Origin: Candidatus Phosphoribacter hodrii
GTDB lineage: Bacteria; Actinomycetota; Actinomycetes; Actinomycetales; Dermatophilaceae
Direction: 5' to 3'
NCBI GenBank assembly: GCA_016707175.1
Contig: JADJIB010000002.1
Location: 909,093-973,092, forward strand
Length of the DNA stretch: 64,000 bases
Of this stretch, positions 7,544-16,291 are shown piece by piece (position 1 is the first letter of the stretch; every line of letters starts with the position of its first letter). The position numbers and the translations under genes were made by a program. The notes beneath the pieces are model-generated. The model had not been told where the DNA came from, ran no database searches, and was given only the letters and a program-made list of their open reading frames with translations.

Positions 7544-9082
7544 TCAGCCCTTGGCGAGCTTGGACAGATCGAAGGCGACCGCGATGCCGTTCTTCGGCAG
7601 CCCGGTGATGCCCTTGTCGGCCACCATGAGGTTGGGCAGCAGGAACAGCACGTCACCCGCGGCGTCCTCGGCGATGAGTCGGGCGGCCTTCTTGAGGTTG
7701 GTCACCTGGTCGTCGGCCGACCCCTCGTCGGCGGCCTTGAGGAGCGCCTGGATGTCGGCCGTCCCGTAGTGGGTGTAGTACTCGGGGTTGCCGAAGACGC
7801 CCTTGAGGTCACGCGGCTCGACGTGAGCGACGATCGACATGTCGAAGTCGCCGCCCTTGAAGACCGTCGTGAGCCACGCGGCGGGGAACTCCAGCGAGTC
7901 GAGGGTGACCTTGAAGCCGACGGCCTCGAGTTGTGCCTTGACGACCTGGCCGCACGAGGTGGCGTAGGGCAGGGTCGGGACCCGCAGTCGCAGCGTCGTG
8001 CCCGTCTTGCCCGCCTCGGCGAGCAGCGCAGTCGCCTTGGCCTTGTCGAAGGGAGTGACGCCGGTGAGGTCCTCGTACCACGGGTCGGTCGGCGGGACGA
8101 AGGAGCCGATGAGCGTGCCCTTGCCGGCCCAGCAGGTGTCCATGAGGGCCTTGTGGTCAATGCCGTAGCGGACGGCCTGGCGGACCTTCTTGTCCTTGAA
8201 GATCTCCTGCGCGTTGTTGAACGACAGGAGCACCTCACCGTTGGTCGTGCCCTCGATGACCTGGTACTTCGCGTTGGAGGTGAACTGGCCCAGCGCCTCG
8301 GGGGCCTGCACGGTCGTCACGACGTTGATCGTTCCGGTGAGCAGGGCGTTGTTGAGGGCGGTGGCGTCCTTGAAGTACTTGAGGACGACGGCCTGGTAGT
8401 AGGGCTTCGTGCCCCAGTAACCGTCGTTGCGGGTCAACGTGATCGAGTCGCCCCGGTTCCACGAGGTGAAGGTGTAAGGCCCGGTGCCGACCGGCTTGTT
8501 GGCCAGGTCTTCGACGCCGGTCTTGGAGAACATCGCCCCGATGTGCGTCGTCATCCGGTAGAGCCAGTCGTTGCTCGGCGCCGACAGGGTGACCTGCAGT
8601 TGCGTCGGGCTGATGGCCTTGGCTTCGGTGACGACGTCCATGGCCGCCTTGAGCGAGGTCGTCCAGTCGGTCTTGACCCGGTTGATCGAGAAGACCGCGT
8701 CGTCGGCCGTGAAGGCGGCGCCGTTGCTGAACTTCGCCTTGTCGGTGAGCTCGAACGTATAGGTCTTGTGGTCGTCGGAGACCTTCCACGAGGCCGCGAG
8801 GGCCGGGACGATCTTGCCGTCCTGGTCGAGCTTGACCAGCCCCTCATAGACGTTGACCAGCAGCGCCTGCGGGATCGCCGCGCCGTCGGTCTTGGTGAAG
8901 TCGAGGCTCGCCGGCTCGGCGACCAGCCCGAGGGTGATCTTGTCGGTCGACGGGCCTCCGGCGGCCGTGGACCCGCCGGTCGCGGTCGGCGCTGGCGCGG
9001 TCCCGGCGCCTGCGGTGCAGGCGGTGAGGGCGAGGGCCAACGCGGCCAAAGGCGCGATGAGGCGAGGCAGGCGATGGGTCAC
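7544..9082 (-). CDS. Family 5 (peptide/nickel-type) ABC transporter substrate-binding lipoprotein
   Basis: The start is GTG at 9082 (THRLPRLIAPLAALALALTAC), which gives 512 residues with a clear lipoprotein signal ending in the lipobox LTAC. The mature part begins with a Gly/Ser/Thr/Ala linker. It then shows typical DppA/OppA family blocks: LGLVAEPASLDFTKTDG, VNVYEGLVKLDQDGKIVPAL, YTFELTDKAKFSNG, VGTGPYTFTSWNRGD and VRQAVRYGIDH. Such proteins capture peptides or similar small ligands outside the membrane and deliver them to an ABC permease. No permease or ATPase gene is adjacent, so it is an orphan binding protein that must work with a distant transporter or as a receptor. Ligand unknown. Confidence 0.9.
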   Translation of the reverse strand: MTHRLPRLIAPLAALALALTACTAGAGTAPAPTATGGSTAAGGPSTDKITLGLVAEPASLDFTKTDGAAIPQALLVNVYEGLVKLDQDGKIVPALAASWKVSDDHKTYTFELTDKAKFSNGAAFTADDAVFSINRVKTDWTTSLKAAMDVVTEAKAISPTQLQVTLSAPSNDWLYRMTTHIGAMFSKTGVEDLANKPVGTGPYTFTSWNRGDSITLTRNDGYWGTKPYYQAVVLKYFKDATALNNALLTGTINVVTTVQAPEALGQFTSNAKYQVIEGTTNGEVLLSFNNAQEIFKDKKVRQAVRYGIDHKALMDTCWAGKGTLIGSFVPPTDPWYEDLTGVTPFDKAKATALLAEAGKTGTTLRLRVPTLPYATSCGQVVKAQLEAVGFKVTLDSLEFPAAWLTTVFKGGDFDMSIVAHVEPRDLKGVFGNPEYYTHYGTADIQALLKAADEGSADDQVTNLKKAARLIAEDAAGDVLFLLPNLMVADKGITGLPKNGIAVAFDLSKLAKG

Positions 9083-9290
9083 GGGGGGCTCCCTGGAAGT
9101 CCGGCGACGATGTCCTGTAGCAGTCCCACAGGCTACGGGTAGGGAACGCGCGGGGACAGGCCCGCCTTCCGGGCTTGGGCCTTCGAGACCCAACCGTCAC
9201 CTTCGCGCCCACGAGCCCGCGCCCGAGGGGTATGCCGCGCGCTCCCCTTCAGTGGTAAACCTGCGTCGGGGCCACGATGGGAGGAACGCG

Positions 9291-10757
9291 ATGACCGATC
9301 CAGCGATGTGGGACGTCGCCACGCTGTCGGCGGCCTTCGGGTCAGGGTCGTTGTCGCCGGTCGAGGTCCTGTCTGCGGTTCGGGCCCGGATCGCCGCCTT
9401 CGAGCCGACGATCAACGCCCTGGTGCGCCACGACGCAGCGACGACAGCAGCCCTTGATCGCGAATCGGCCCTTGCCGCAGCGCAGTCCGAGGAGCGCTGG
9501 CGCCGCGGCGAGTCGCTCGGCCCGCTGGACGGCATACCGGTCACCGTCAAGGAGAACCTCGCGCGGGCTGGCGTCGCGATGCAGGGCGGCTGCGCCGGCG
9601 CGACCCCCGTCGTGCCGGTCCGCGACTCCCCCGTCGTCGAGCGGTTGCGCGAGGCGGGTGCGGTCATCGTCGGGTCCACGACGATGCCCGACTGGGGAAT
9701 GCTCTCGTCCGGGGTCTCGTCGCTGCACGGCATCACCCGCTCGCCATGGGACCCGGCGCTCACCACGGGCGGGTCGTCGGCGGGCGCGGGTGCGGCGGCG
9801 GTCGCGGCATACGGGGCAATCCACGTGGGGACCGACATCGGTGGGTCGATCCGCCTGCCAGGGACCTGGTTGGGGCTCGTCGCGCACAAACCGTCGTTCG
9901 GGCGGGTGCCGCTGGACGCGCCCTACCTCGGGCGGGTTGCGGGGCCGCTGACCCGCACGACCGCCGATGCCGCGGTGGCGATGTCGGTGCTGGCCCGGCC
10001 GGACGACCGCGACTGGACGGCGCTGCCGGCGCACGAGGCCGACTGGTCGGTCGAGACCGCGTCGGTGCGCGGGCTGCGGGTCGGTCTGTGGCTCGATGCC
10101 GGCGCCGGTATGCCGTGCGACCCCGCCGTGCGCGCCGTCGCCGAGAGCGCGGGACGGGTCTTCGAGAGCGGTGGGGCGGTCGTCGAGGAGATCCAGCCGT
10201 GGCTGACGCCGCAGATGCTGGCCGACATCGACCTGTTCTGGCGGGTGCGGTCACTGGCCGACCTTGAGACGTTGACGCCGGAAAACCGTTCTCGCGTCTT
10301 GCCGTTCGTGCGACGTTGGGCCGAGGGAGGGGCTCGGACCAGTGGCCTCGACGTCCTGCGCGCCTACCAGTCGGTGATGGCCATGCGGGCCGCCACGGTG
10401 GCGGCGACCGCGGCATACGACCTCATCGTGTCTCCCGTCGCGCCGGTGGCGGCCTTCCCCGCGGAGTGGCCGATGCCGTGGGGCGAGGCCGACGAGGGGA
10501 TGGCGCACATCGGGTTCACGGTGCCGTTCTCGATGTCCGGTCAGCCGGCCTGCTCGGTCAACGCGGGGTTCCTCGACGACGGGCGGACGGTCGGTGTGCA
10601 GGTGGCCGGGCGGCGGTTCGACGACGTCGGCGTGCTGCGTGCAGTGGGGTGGTTCGAGGGGGTGCGCGGGCTGACGGCGACGCCTCGCTGGCCGGCGCAG
10701 GACGCGCCGCAGGATTGGGTGGCCTCGAATCGACCGCAAGTCGCCGACGACTGCTAA
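9291..10757 (+). CDS. Amidase signature family hydrolase
   Basis: The start is ATG at 9291, preceded by a GGGAGG ribosome site; the protein is 488 residues. The amidase-signature Ser-cisSer-Lys triad is visible: Lys87 in VTVKENLA, Ser162 in TTGGSSAGAG and Ser186 in DIGGSIRLPG. These enzymes hydrolyse amide bonds in varied small substrates. The protein resembles GatA-type amidases in fold but lies away from gatB and gatC, and a bona fide gatA is present at 23.9-25.4 kb, so a catabolic or detoxifying amidase is more likely. It diverges from the substrate-binding protein gene; the roughly 210-base gap carries a single GTATGCCG motif (about 9232). Substrate unknown. Confidence 0.9.
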   Translation: MTDPAMWDVATLSAAFGSGSLSPVEVLSAVRARIAAFEPTINALVRHDAATTAALDRESALAAAQSEERWRRGESLGPLDGIPVTVKENLARAGVAMQGGCAGATPVVPVRDSPVVERLREAGAVIVGSTTMPDWGMLSSGVSSLHGITRSPWDPALTTGGSSAGAGAAAVAAYGAIHVGTDIGGSIRLPGTWLGLVAHKPSFGRVPLDAPYLGRVAGPLTRTTADAAVAMSVLARPDDRDWTALPAHEADWSVETASVRGLRVGLWLDAGAGMPCDPAVRAVAESAGRVFESGGAVVEEIQPWLTPQMLADIDLFWRVRSLADLETLTPENRSRVLPFVRRWAEGGARTSGLDVLRAYQSVMAMRAATVAATAAYDLIVSPVAPVAAFPAEWPMPWGEADEGMAHIGFTVPFSMSGQPACSVNAGFLDDGRTVGVQVAGRRFDDVGVLRAVGWFEGVRGLTATPRWPAQDAPQDWVASNRPQVADDC

Positions 10758-10919
10758 ACTGGCGCTCGGTTGCAGTTGCAGTTCGCTCGTAAGAGCAGGG
10801 CCCGCCTCCGACGGCGGGCCTCGTCATTTCCAGGCTTCCTCGGGATCCCGGTGATGCGACACCGCGGCCTGGACGGCACCACGGTGGTGCCCTCCGAACG
10901 AACAGGAAGTCATCAAGAC
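10758..10919 (+). promoter_or_regulatory. Leader/promoter region of the cold-shock gene with a GC hairpin
   Basis: The 162-base gap between the amidase and the csp gene has a TAAACT box near 10754 that could serve as a -10 element, a direct repeat GTTGCAGTTGCAGTT and then a strong hairpin at 10799-10820 (arms GGCCCGCC/GGCGGGCC, loop TCCGAC). The hairpin may terminate amidase transcripts or be part of a structured cold-shock leader. Long structured leaders are known for cspA-type mRNAs. Which of the two applies cannot be read from the sequence. Confidence 0.4.
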
Positions 10920-11123
10920 ATGGCACAAGGCACCGTCAAGTGGTTCAACGCCGAAAAGGGCTTCGGCTTCATCGCGCAGGATGCAGGCGGCCCGGACGTC
11001 TTCGTCCACTACTCCGCGATCGACTCGGGCGGCTACCGCTCGCTCGACGAGGGCCAGCGCGTCGAGTTCGACGTGACCCAGGGCCAGAAGGGCCCGCAGG
11101 CCGAGAAGGTTCGCGGCATCTGA
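10920..11123 (+). CDS. CspA-family cold-shock protein
   Basis: This 67-residue single cold-shock domain starts at ATG 10920. It has RNP1 (KGFGFIAQD, residues about 14-22) and RNP2 (VFVHYSAI) with the expected aromatic residues, and it starts MAQGTVKWFNAEKGFG, as in many actinobacterial CspA proteins. It binds single-stranded RNA and DNA and acts as an RNA chaperone. The gene stands alone between a structured leader and a strong terminator, which fits a short, highly expressed monocistronic message. Which paralogue it is (cspA, cspC and so on) cannot be told from the window. Confidence 0.95.
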   Translation: MAQGTVKWFNAEKGFGFIAQDAGGPDVFVHYSAIDSGGYRSLDEGQRVEFDVTQGQKGPQAEKVRGI

Positions 11124-11143
11124 CCGCTTGACCCACGGCATGA

Positions 11144-11175
11144 CGAAGGCCCGGACCTCTTGGTCCGGGCCTTCG
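11144..11175 (+). terminator. Rho-independent-type terminator of the cold-shock gene
   Basis: A perfect 14-bp stem (CGAAGGCCCGGACC with its complement) closes a TCTT loop 20 bases after the csp stop codon and is followed by TTCGTCTGTCG. It is a strong GC-rich intrinsic terminator with only a weak U-tract, as is common in high-GC actinobacteria. Confidence 0.85.
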
Positions 11176-11306
11176 TTCGTCTGTCGTTACCCTCCACCGA
11201 GCTGGCCGGCCGCGGCACCCTGAGGGCCGAGCCCACACGGCGGGCACATCGCGCCTGAGATGACTTCAGGCCCGGCCCCCCGAAGGAAGCCGAGCCTGAA
11301 CTTTTG

Positions 11307-11380
<74 letters not shown>

Positions 11381-11523
11381 TCGGTAAGTAGAACCTTACG
11401 CGAGCCTTGCCGCACAGCCAAATCGCCCGGTTTTGGCCGCTGCTCGACCCGCACCTTCACCTCGCCGCGAGACCGTCACCAACCCCGTCACCACTCCGTC
11501 ACCGCACCCCTCACCCCACGCAG

Positions 11524-11561
11524 CGGTATGCCGCCCGCTCAGGTGAGCGGGCGGCATACCG
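11524..11561. terminator. Motif-pair hairpin downstream of the UPF0182 gene
   Basis: A perfect 17-bp stem (CGGTATGCCGCCCGCTC and complement) with loop AGGT. It lies 22 bases beyond the stop of the leftward UPF0182 gene, before the tRNA. It is almost identical to the hairpin at 7489-7527, down to the CCCGCTC inner stem. Confidence 0.65.
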
Positions 11562-11582
11562 GAGCATGCGGGTGAGGGTGGG

Positions 11583-14500
11583 TCAGCCCGATGCGGTGGG
11601 TGACGGGGTCACGGTGAGCGACCCGGTCGGCGAGGCGGCCGCGGCCCGAGCGAGCGCGTCCTTGAGCCGCTTCTGGGCCTCACCGTAAGCGGCGAAGTCT
11701 CCCGCCTTGAGGGCGGTCTCTCCGTCGGCGTAGGCCTTCTGTGCGTCGGCGATCGCCTGCGCCAGGTCGCCCGGGGCGGGCGTCGTCGGCGTGGTCGGCC
11801 CCGGCGTCGGTGTCGTCGGGGTTGTCGGCGTCGTCGGCGTGGTGGGCGTCGTCGGGGGGACCACTTGGCCGCCGAACAACTCGTTGAGCGCCCCGTCGAG
11901 GGTGTTGGACCACGCGAGCTTGTTTCCGAAGGCCACGACGATCGCTCGGCCCAACGGGAACTGCGAGGCGGCCGTGCCCTGGACGTAGATCGGCTCGACG
12001 TAGAGCATCCCGCCGCCCATCGGCAACGTCAGCAGGTTGCCGAGGGTGACCACGGAGCCCTGCTGGCGCGCGTTGTTGATGAACTGCGACAGGGTGAGGG
12101 TGAACGCCTTGGACGACTGGTTGGACGACGCGATGTCGTTCTGCACCTGGCCCGGCCCCTTGACCGAGCTGTTGGGCGGCAGTTCGAGCAACCGCAACGT
12201 GCCATAGCCGTCCAGGCGTTTGCCCTCCGGCTGGTTGCCGGGGTTGGAGTCGACCGCGAGGAAGCCGGTCAGCACCTCCCGGTTACCGGTCGGCATGAAG
12301 GTCGTCGTCAACGAGAAGTTCGGGTCGGTCTGACCCGGCATGGCGATCGACAGGTAGTAGGGCGGCTGGTCGGTGCGCGCCGTCTCCTGCGTCGGGTCTT
12401 GCGGGATGCGCCAGAAGTCCTGCCCGCCGTAGAACGAGTCGGGGTCCTGCACGTGGTACTTCGCCAGCAGGGTCCGCTGGATCTTGAACAGGTCCTCGGG
12501 GTAGCGCAGGTGCGACATGAGGCTGGCCGAGATGTTGGCCCGCGGTTCGACGACTCCGGGGAAGGCCGAGCGCCACGCCGCGAGGATCGGGTCGGCGTCG
12601 TCCCACGAGTAGAGGTGGACGGACCCGTCGAAGGCATCGACGGTCGCCTTGACCGAGTTGCGGATGTAGTTGAGCTGGCCCTGCTCCAGGCTCGTGACGC
12701 TGCGTCGGGTGCTCGTCGTCGAGTCACGCGTCGAGGCCGCCATCGAGGTGAGCCCCGAGTTGGGGTAGTTGGCCGTCGTCGTGTAGCCGTCGACGATCCA
12801 CAGCACGCGCCCGTCGACGATCGCCGGGTAGGCGTTGCCGTCGAGGGTCAACCACGGAGCGACCCGCCCGACCCGCTCCTTGGGGGTGCGGTAGTCCATG
12901 ATCCGCGACGAGGCGTTGACCGCGTCGGACAGCATGAAGTTCAGCTCGCGGTACTTCAAGCCGTAGGCCAGCTTGCGGATCGTGTTGTCCAGCGGGACGC
13001 CGCCGGTGCCGGCATACGTGTTGTTGACCTGCTGCGACTCGACCTGGGCCGGATAGTCGAACTCCCGCGGTGCCGCGCCCTCAGGAGCCCCGACGATGGC
13101 GTAGTCCGGGGACTGCTCACCGAAGTAGATCCGGGGCTCGTACTCCCCCAGAGCGGTCCCCGCCGGGATCGCCGCCTCGACGTAGACCGGGTTCCCCTCG
13201 GAGTCCTGCTGGTTGGCGTATGCCGCGACGATGCCGTAGCCGTGCGTGTAGACGGTGTGGTCGTTGAGCCAGTTGCGTTGCCCGGCAGGCACACCGGTGA
13301 GGTCGAGCTCGCGAGCGGCGACAACGACGTCGCGCAGTTTCCCGTCGATCGTGTAGCGGTCGACGTCAAGGGCATCGGGGAACGCGTAGTAGTTGCGCAC
13401 GGCGTGCTTCTGGCGCACGGTCGGCGAGACGACGTTGGGGTCGACGATGCGGATGCCCGGGATGGCTGCCGCGGTCGCGCGGAGGTTCTCGGCGCTCGCC
13501 TCGTCGCTCGGCACGTACTTCGACACCTCGATAGCCCCGAGCCCGTATGCCGCGCGCGTCGCCTCGATGTTGCGCGCGATGTAGGGGGCCTCGAGCGACT
13601 TCTCGCTCGGCTTGACCTTGAGGCTCTGGATGAGGGCCGGGAAGATCCCGCCGACGACGACCGAGGTGATGAGCAACAGGACGGTGCCGACGACGGGCAG
13701 CCGCCAGGACCGGGTCCAGATGACCGACAGGAACATCGCGGCGCACATGAGCGAGGCCACGGCGAGGATCGCCTTGGTCGGCAGGACCGCGTTGGCGTCG
13801 GTGTATTGGATGCCGGTCATCAGCGCCGACGTCGACAGCGAGAGGGTGTAGCGCTCCAGCCAGTAGCTCGCCGCGCGCAAGAGAACGATGACGGCAAACA
13901 GGCTGGATAGGTGCAGGAGGGCGAACCGGGTCGTGTCACGCCCCCGGTTGGCCAACTGCAGCCCGCCGTAGACGTAGTGGGTGAAGGCCGCGGCGATGGC
14001 GGCCAGGACGGCCGCCATGGTGACGAAGCCCACCGCGAAGGTCAGCCACGGCAGCGAGAAGACGAAGAAGCCCAGGTCGAGGCCGAACTGCGGATCGGTG
14101 ATCCCGAACGGCTGGGCGTTGCGCCAGAGCAGGAAGGTCTCCCACTGCGACGACGCAGTGAGCCCGGTGGCCAGCCCGGCGATGAGCGGAATGACGAGGG
14201 TCGCCAGTCGCCGGATCGGCTCGAGCGCCTCGCGGTAACGGTCGAGGGCATCCTGTTGGGGCGTGACCGGCGGGTAGATGGGCCGGGCCCGGTGGGCGAA
14301 GTGCAGGCTTGACCAGACCAGCGCGGCGGTGATGAGGCCGCCACCGATGCCCAGCAGGAGCTGGGCCCCGAGCTGCGTCGTGAACACCGAGCGCAGGTTG
14401 ACCGAGTCGAACCACATGACCTCGGTCCAGACCTGGGCCACGGCCGTGACGACGATCCCGAGACCGATGAGCACCGCGACCGTCACCCCGAGTGGACTGC

Positions 14501-14588
14501 GTCGGGGCGCTACTACTGGTCGGCCTCCTGGAGGCGGGGTGTTCGGGGGCTGGTCGGTATCGCCGTCAAACCACTTTTCCTCATCCAC
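11583..14588 (-). CDS. UPF0182 family large integral membrane protein
   Basis: This 1001-residue protein starts at ATG 14588. Residues 1-35 are a proline-rich cytoplasmic piece. About 35-320 hold seven or so membrane helices (for example VTVAVLIGLGIVVTAVAQVW). A large extracytoplasmic domain follows with family blocks such as RNYYAFPDALDVDRYTIDG and YTHGYGIVAAYANQ. Near residue 915 there is a low-complexity run of Pro-Thr-Thr repeats, then a charged helix and a Ser/Thr/Pro tail. Homologues are widespread in actinobacteria and cyanobacteria and their role is unknown. The gene lies beside a PDZ-S16 protease, an arrangement also seen in Mycobacterium (Rv3193c/Rv3194c, from memory). Family certain, function unknown. 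Confidence 0.93.
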   Translation of the reverse strand: MDEEKWFDGDTDQPPNTPPPGGRPVVAPRRSPLGVTVAVLIGLGIVVTAVAQVWTEVMWFDSVNLRSVFTTQLGAQLLLGIGGGLITAALVWSSLHFAHRARPIYPPVTPQQDALDRYREALEPIRRLATLVIPLIAGLATGLTASSQWETFLLWRNAQPFGITDPQFGLDLGFFVFSLPWLTFAVGFVTMAAVLAAIAAAFTHYVYGGLQLANRGRDTTRFALLHLSSLFAVIVLLRAASYWLERYTLSLSTSALMTGIQYTDANAVLPTKAILAVASLMCAAMFLSVIWTRSWRLPVVGTVLLLITSVVVGGIFPALIQSLKVKPSEKSLEAPYIARNIEATRAAYGLGAIEVSKYVPSDEASAENLRATAAAIPGIRIVDPNVVSPTVRQKHAVRNYYAFPDALDVDRYTIDGKLRDVVVAARELDLTGVPAGQRNWLNDHTVYTHGYGIVAAYANQQDSEGNPVYVEAAIPAGTALGEYEPRIYFGEQSPDYAIVGAPEGAAPREFDYPAQVESQQVNNTYAGTGGVPLDNTIRKLAYGLKYRELNFMLSDAVNASSRIMDYRTPKERVGRVAPWLTLDGNAYPAIVDGRVLWIVDGYTTTANYPNSGLTSMAASTRDSTTSTRRSVTSLEQGQLNYIRNSVKATVDAFDGSVHLYSWDDADPILAAWRSAFPGVVEPRANISASLMSHLRYPEDLFKIQRTLLAKYHVQDPDSFYGGQDFWRIPQDPTQETARTDQPPYYLSIAMPGQTDPNFSLTTTFMPTGNREVLTGFLAVDSNPGNQPEGKRLDGYGTLRLLELPPNSSVKGPGQVQNDIASSNQSSKAFTLTLSQFINNARQQGSVVTLGNLLTLPMGGGMLYVEPIYVQGTAASQFPLGRAIVVAFGNKLAWSNTLDGALNELFGGQVVPPTTPTTPTTPTTPTTPTPGPTTPTTPAPGDLAQAIADAQKAYADGETALKAGDFAAYGEAQKRLKDALARAAAASPTGSLTVTPSPTASG

Positions 14589-14681
14589 CAGGTCAATCTA
14601 CCTACCGCTACCGACGCACTTCGCATTCACCCATTCGGCAACGGCTGGTGAACATCCGTGGCCGACCGCGACGCGAACGGC

Positions 14682-15830
14682 TCAGCAGTGCGGCAGCCCC
14701 GACGTATTTCCCTTCCCGATCGCGGTCACCGCAGCCAGTGCGTCATCGAAAGTGCTGACCTTGACGACCTGCAGCCCGGACGGCTCACGGCCCGCCGCCT
14801 CGGCGCAGTTGTCCGCCGGTGCCAGGAAGAAGGTCGCGCCGCCCTCACGGGCTCCCACCATCTTCTGGGCGATGCCTCCGATCGGCCCGACCGACCCCTT
14901 GTCGTCGATGGTGCCGGTCCCGGCGATCACCGACCCACCGGTGAGCGCCCCGTCGGTGAGCTTGTCGTAGATCCCCAACGAGAACATCAGCCCCGCCGAC
15001 GGCCCGCCGACGTTTCCGACGTCGATCTTCACCGAGAACGGCAGTTTGTAGTCGACGCCCAGCACGATGCCGAGCACCGTCCGGCCGTCGTCGGCCTTGC
15101 CGGTGTCGGGATGGGTGGTCACCTGCGCCCCTGACCGTTCGACGACGACCTCGACGGTCTCGCCGGGCGTCACCCCTTGGATCGCCGTCCGGATCGCGGT
15201 CGAGTCGCGGGCGGCCGCCCCGCCGATCGACACGATGACGTCACCGGCCTGCAGCTCTCCTTCGGCCGGCGCCCCCTTGACGACCTGGCGCACGACGACG
15301 ACCTGAGGGACCTCCTGGCCGAGCGCTCGGAGAGCGACCGCTGCCGCCTCCTGCTGCGAGCCGGCCATCTCGGCCTTGTTCTCCTCGGCCACCTGCTCCT
15401 GCGTGGCCGCCTGCGGGAACAACTCATCGACGTGATAGACGTCCTGCGCCGGGCTCAGCCAGGCCGTCAACAGGTCCCACGCGTTGACCGGGAAGCCCGG
15501 CCCGCCCTCGACCCGGACCGTCGTGAACTCCAACGACCCGGTCGTCGGGAAGGTCGGGGCACCATCGATGGCGATTCGCGGCGTCTGTTGCCCGTCGCCA
15601 CCGTCGTGGGAGGCCAGCACATCGGTGGCCGGGCCCGGTTTGAGGATCGCGTAGGGCAGGGGGATCACCGAGGCCAGCACGGCGAGGACCATCGCCAGGA
15701 ACATCCCGGTGGCCAGACCCGCCCAGGGTGGCCAGAACCGTCGGGTATGCCGTGCGCCCCGGCTCTCGACCACGGGCATCGTCTCCTCGGGCGGGGTCCA
15801 CGACCCTGACCACGAGCTTGAGCCGCTCAT
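14682..15830 (-). CDS. PDZ-domain S16 (Lon-like) membrane protease
   Basis: The start is ATG at 15830, overlapping the moaE stop as ATGA; the protein is 382 residues. One N-terminal membrane helix (LATGMFLAMVLAVLASVIPL) anchors it with the rest outside. A PDZ domain sits at about 200-280 (VVKGAPAEGELQAGDVIVSIGG). The C-terminal Lon-type domain has the catalytic Ser in NVGGPSAGLMFSLGIYD and the catalytic Lys in VGPIGGIAQKMVGAR. This matches the YlbL/Rv3194c family, thought to process or degrade secreted or membrane proteins. The conserved UPF0182 neighbour downstream suggests a linked envelope role, which is inference. Confidence 0.92.
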   Translation of the reverse strand: MSGSSSWSGSWTPPEETMPVVESRGARHTRRFWPPWAGLATGMFLAMVLAVLASVIPLPYAILKPGPATDVLASHDGGDGQQTPRIAIDGAPTFPTTGSLEFTTVRVEGGPGFPVNAWDLLTAWLSPAQDVYHVDELFPQAATQEQVAEENKAEMAGSQQEAAAVALRALGQEVPQVVVVRQVVKGAPAEGELQAGDVIVSIGGAAARDSTAIRTAIQGVTPGETVEVVVERSGAQVTTHPDTGKADDGRTVLGIVLGVDYKLPFSVKIDVGNVGGPSAGLMFSLGIYDKLTDGALTGGSVIAGTGTIDDKGSVGPIGGIAQKMVGAREGGATFFLAPADNCAEAAGREPSGLQVVKVSTFDDALAAVTAIGKGNTSGLPHC

Positions 15831-16291
15831 CCGATGCCCACCCATTCGTGCGTTCCGTCTGCGAACTGCTGATGCTTCCAGATCGGGAGCGCTGCCTTGA
15901 CCTCTTCGACGAGTTGGGAGCACGCCTCGAACGCCTCGCCCCGATGCGCCGCGCTCACCGCGGCGACGATGGCGAGATCTCCGACGACAAGCGATCCGAC
16001 CCGGTGAACCATCGCGACCCGCTCGATACCGGGGCGGGCGGCATACCGCTGCGTGATGGTTTCGGCGACCGAGTCAGCGCTGGGATGCGCCGAATAGTCC
16101 AGCGCGACGACGCCCCGCCCACCGTCGTGGTCGCGCACTTGGCCGACGAAGAGGGCGACGGCGCCGGCCCGGTCGTGGCGCACGGCAGCGAGCACCTCGT
16201 CGACCGACAACGGCTGATCCTGCACCCGAGCCAGCGCAACGGCGCCGCCCACCTCAGCGTCCACGCCGCTACCTCCCTCGGTCGCCGTCAT
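15827..16291 (-). CDS. moaE: Molybdopterin synthase catalytic subunit MoaE
   Basis: This 154-residue protein starts at ATG 16291. It has the MoaE blocks ALFVGQVRDHDGGRGVVALDYSAHPSA (the GxVR..NxG-like entry loop), VHRVGSLVVGD, AHRGEAFEAC and the catalytic lysine region VKAALPIWKHQ. MoaE combines with thiocarboxylated MoaD to add the dithiolene sulphurs to precursor Z in molybdenum-cofactor synthesis. No moaD or other moa gene is adjacent; it is instead embedded in a four-gene leftward overlap chain (epimerase, moaE, PDZ protease), which is not a molybdenum context. Both ends overlap neighbours by ATGA. Confidence 0.93.
   Translation of the reverse strand: MTATEGGSGVDAEVGGAVALARVQDQPLSVDEVLAAVRHDRAGAVALFVGQVRDHDGGRGVVALDYSAHPSADSVAETITQRYAARPGIERVAMVHRVGSLVVGDLAIVAAVSAAHRGEAFEACSQLVEEVKAALPIWKHQQFADGTHEWVGIG

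Noticed and set aside
5225..9142. A 1305-codon plus-strand open frame
   Set aside because: It lies opposite hsdR and the substrate-binding protein gene, both with clear domains and lipobox or Walker motifs. Its translation is low-complexity Arg/Gly/Val sequence typical of antisense frames in high-GC DNA.
9291..10757. A second gatA
   Set aside because: It has the amidase triad, but no gatB or gatC neighbour, and a canonical gatCAB operon is present at 22.4-25.8 kb.
11865..13910. A 681-codon plus-strand open frame
   Set aside because: It is antisense to the well-conserved UPF0182 gene and has no recognisable domain.
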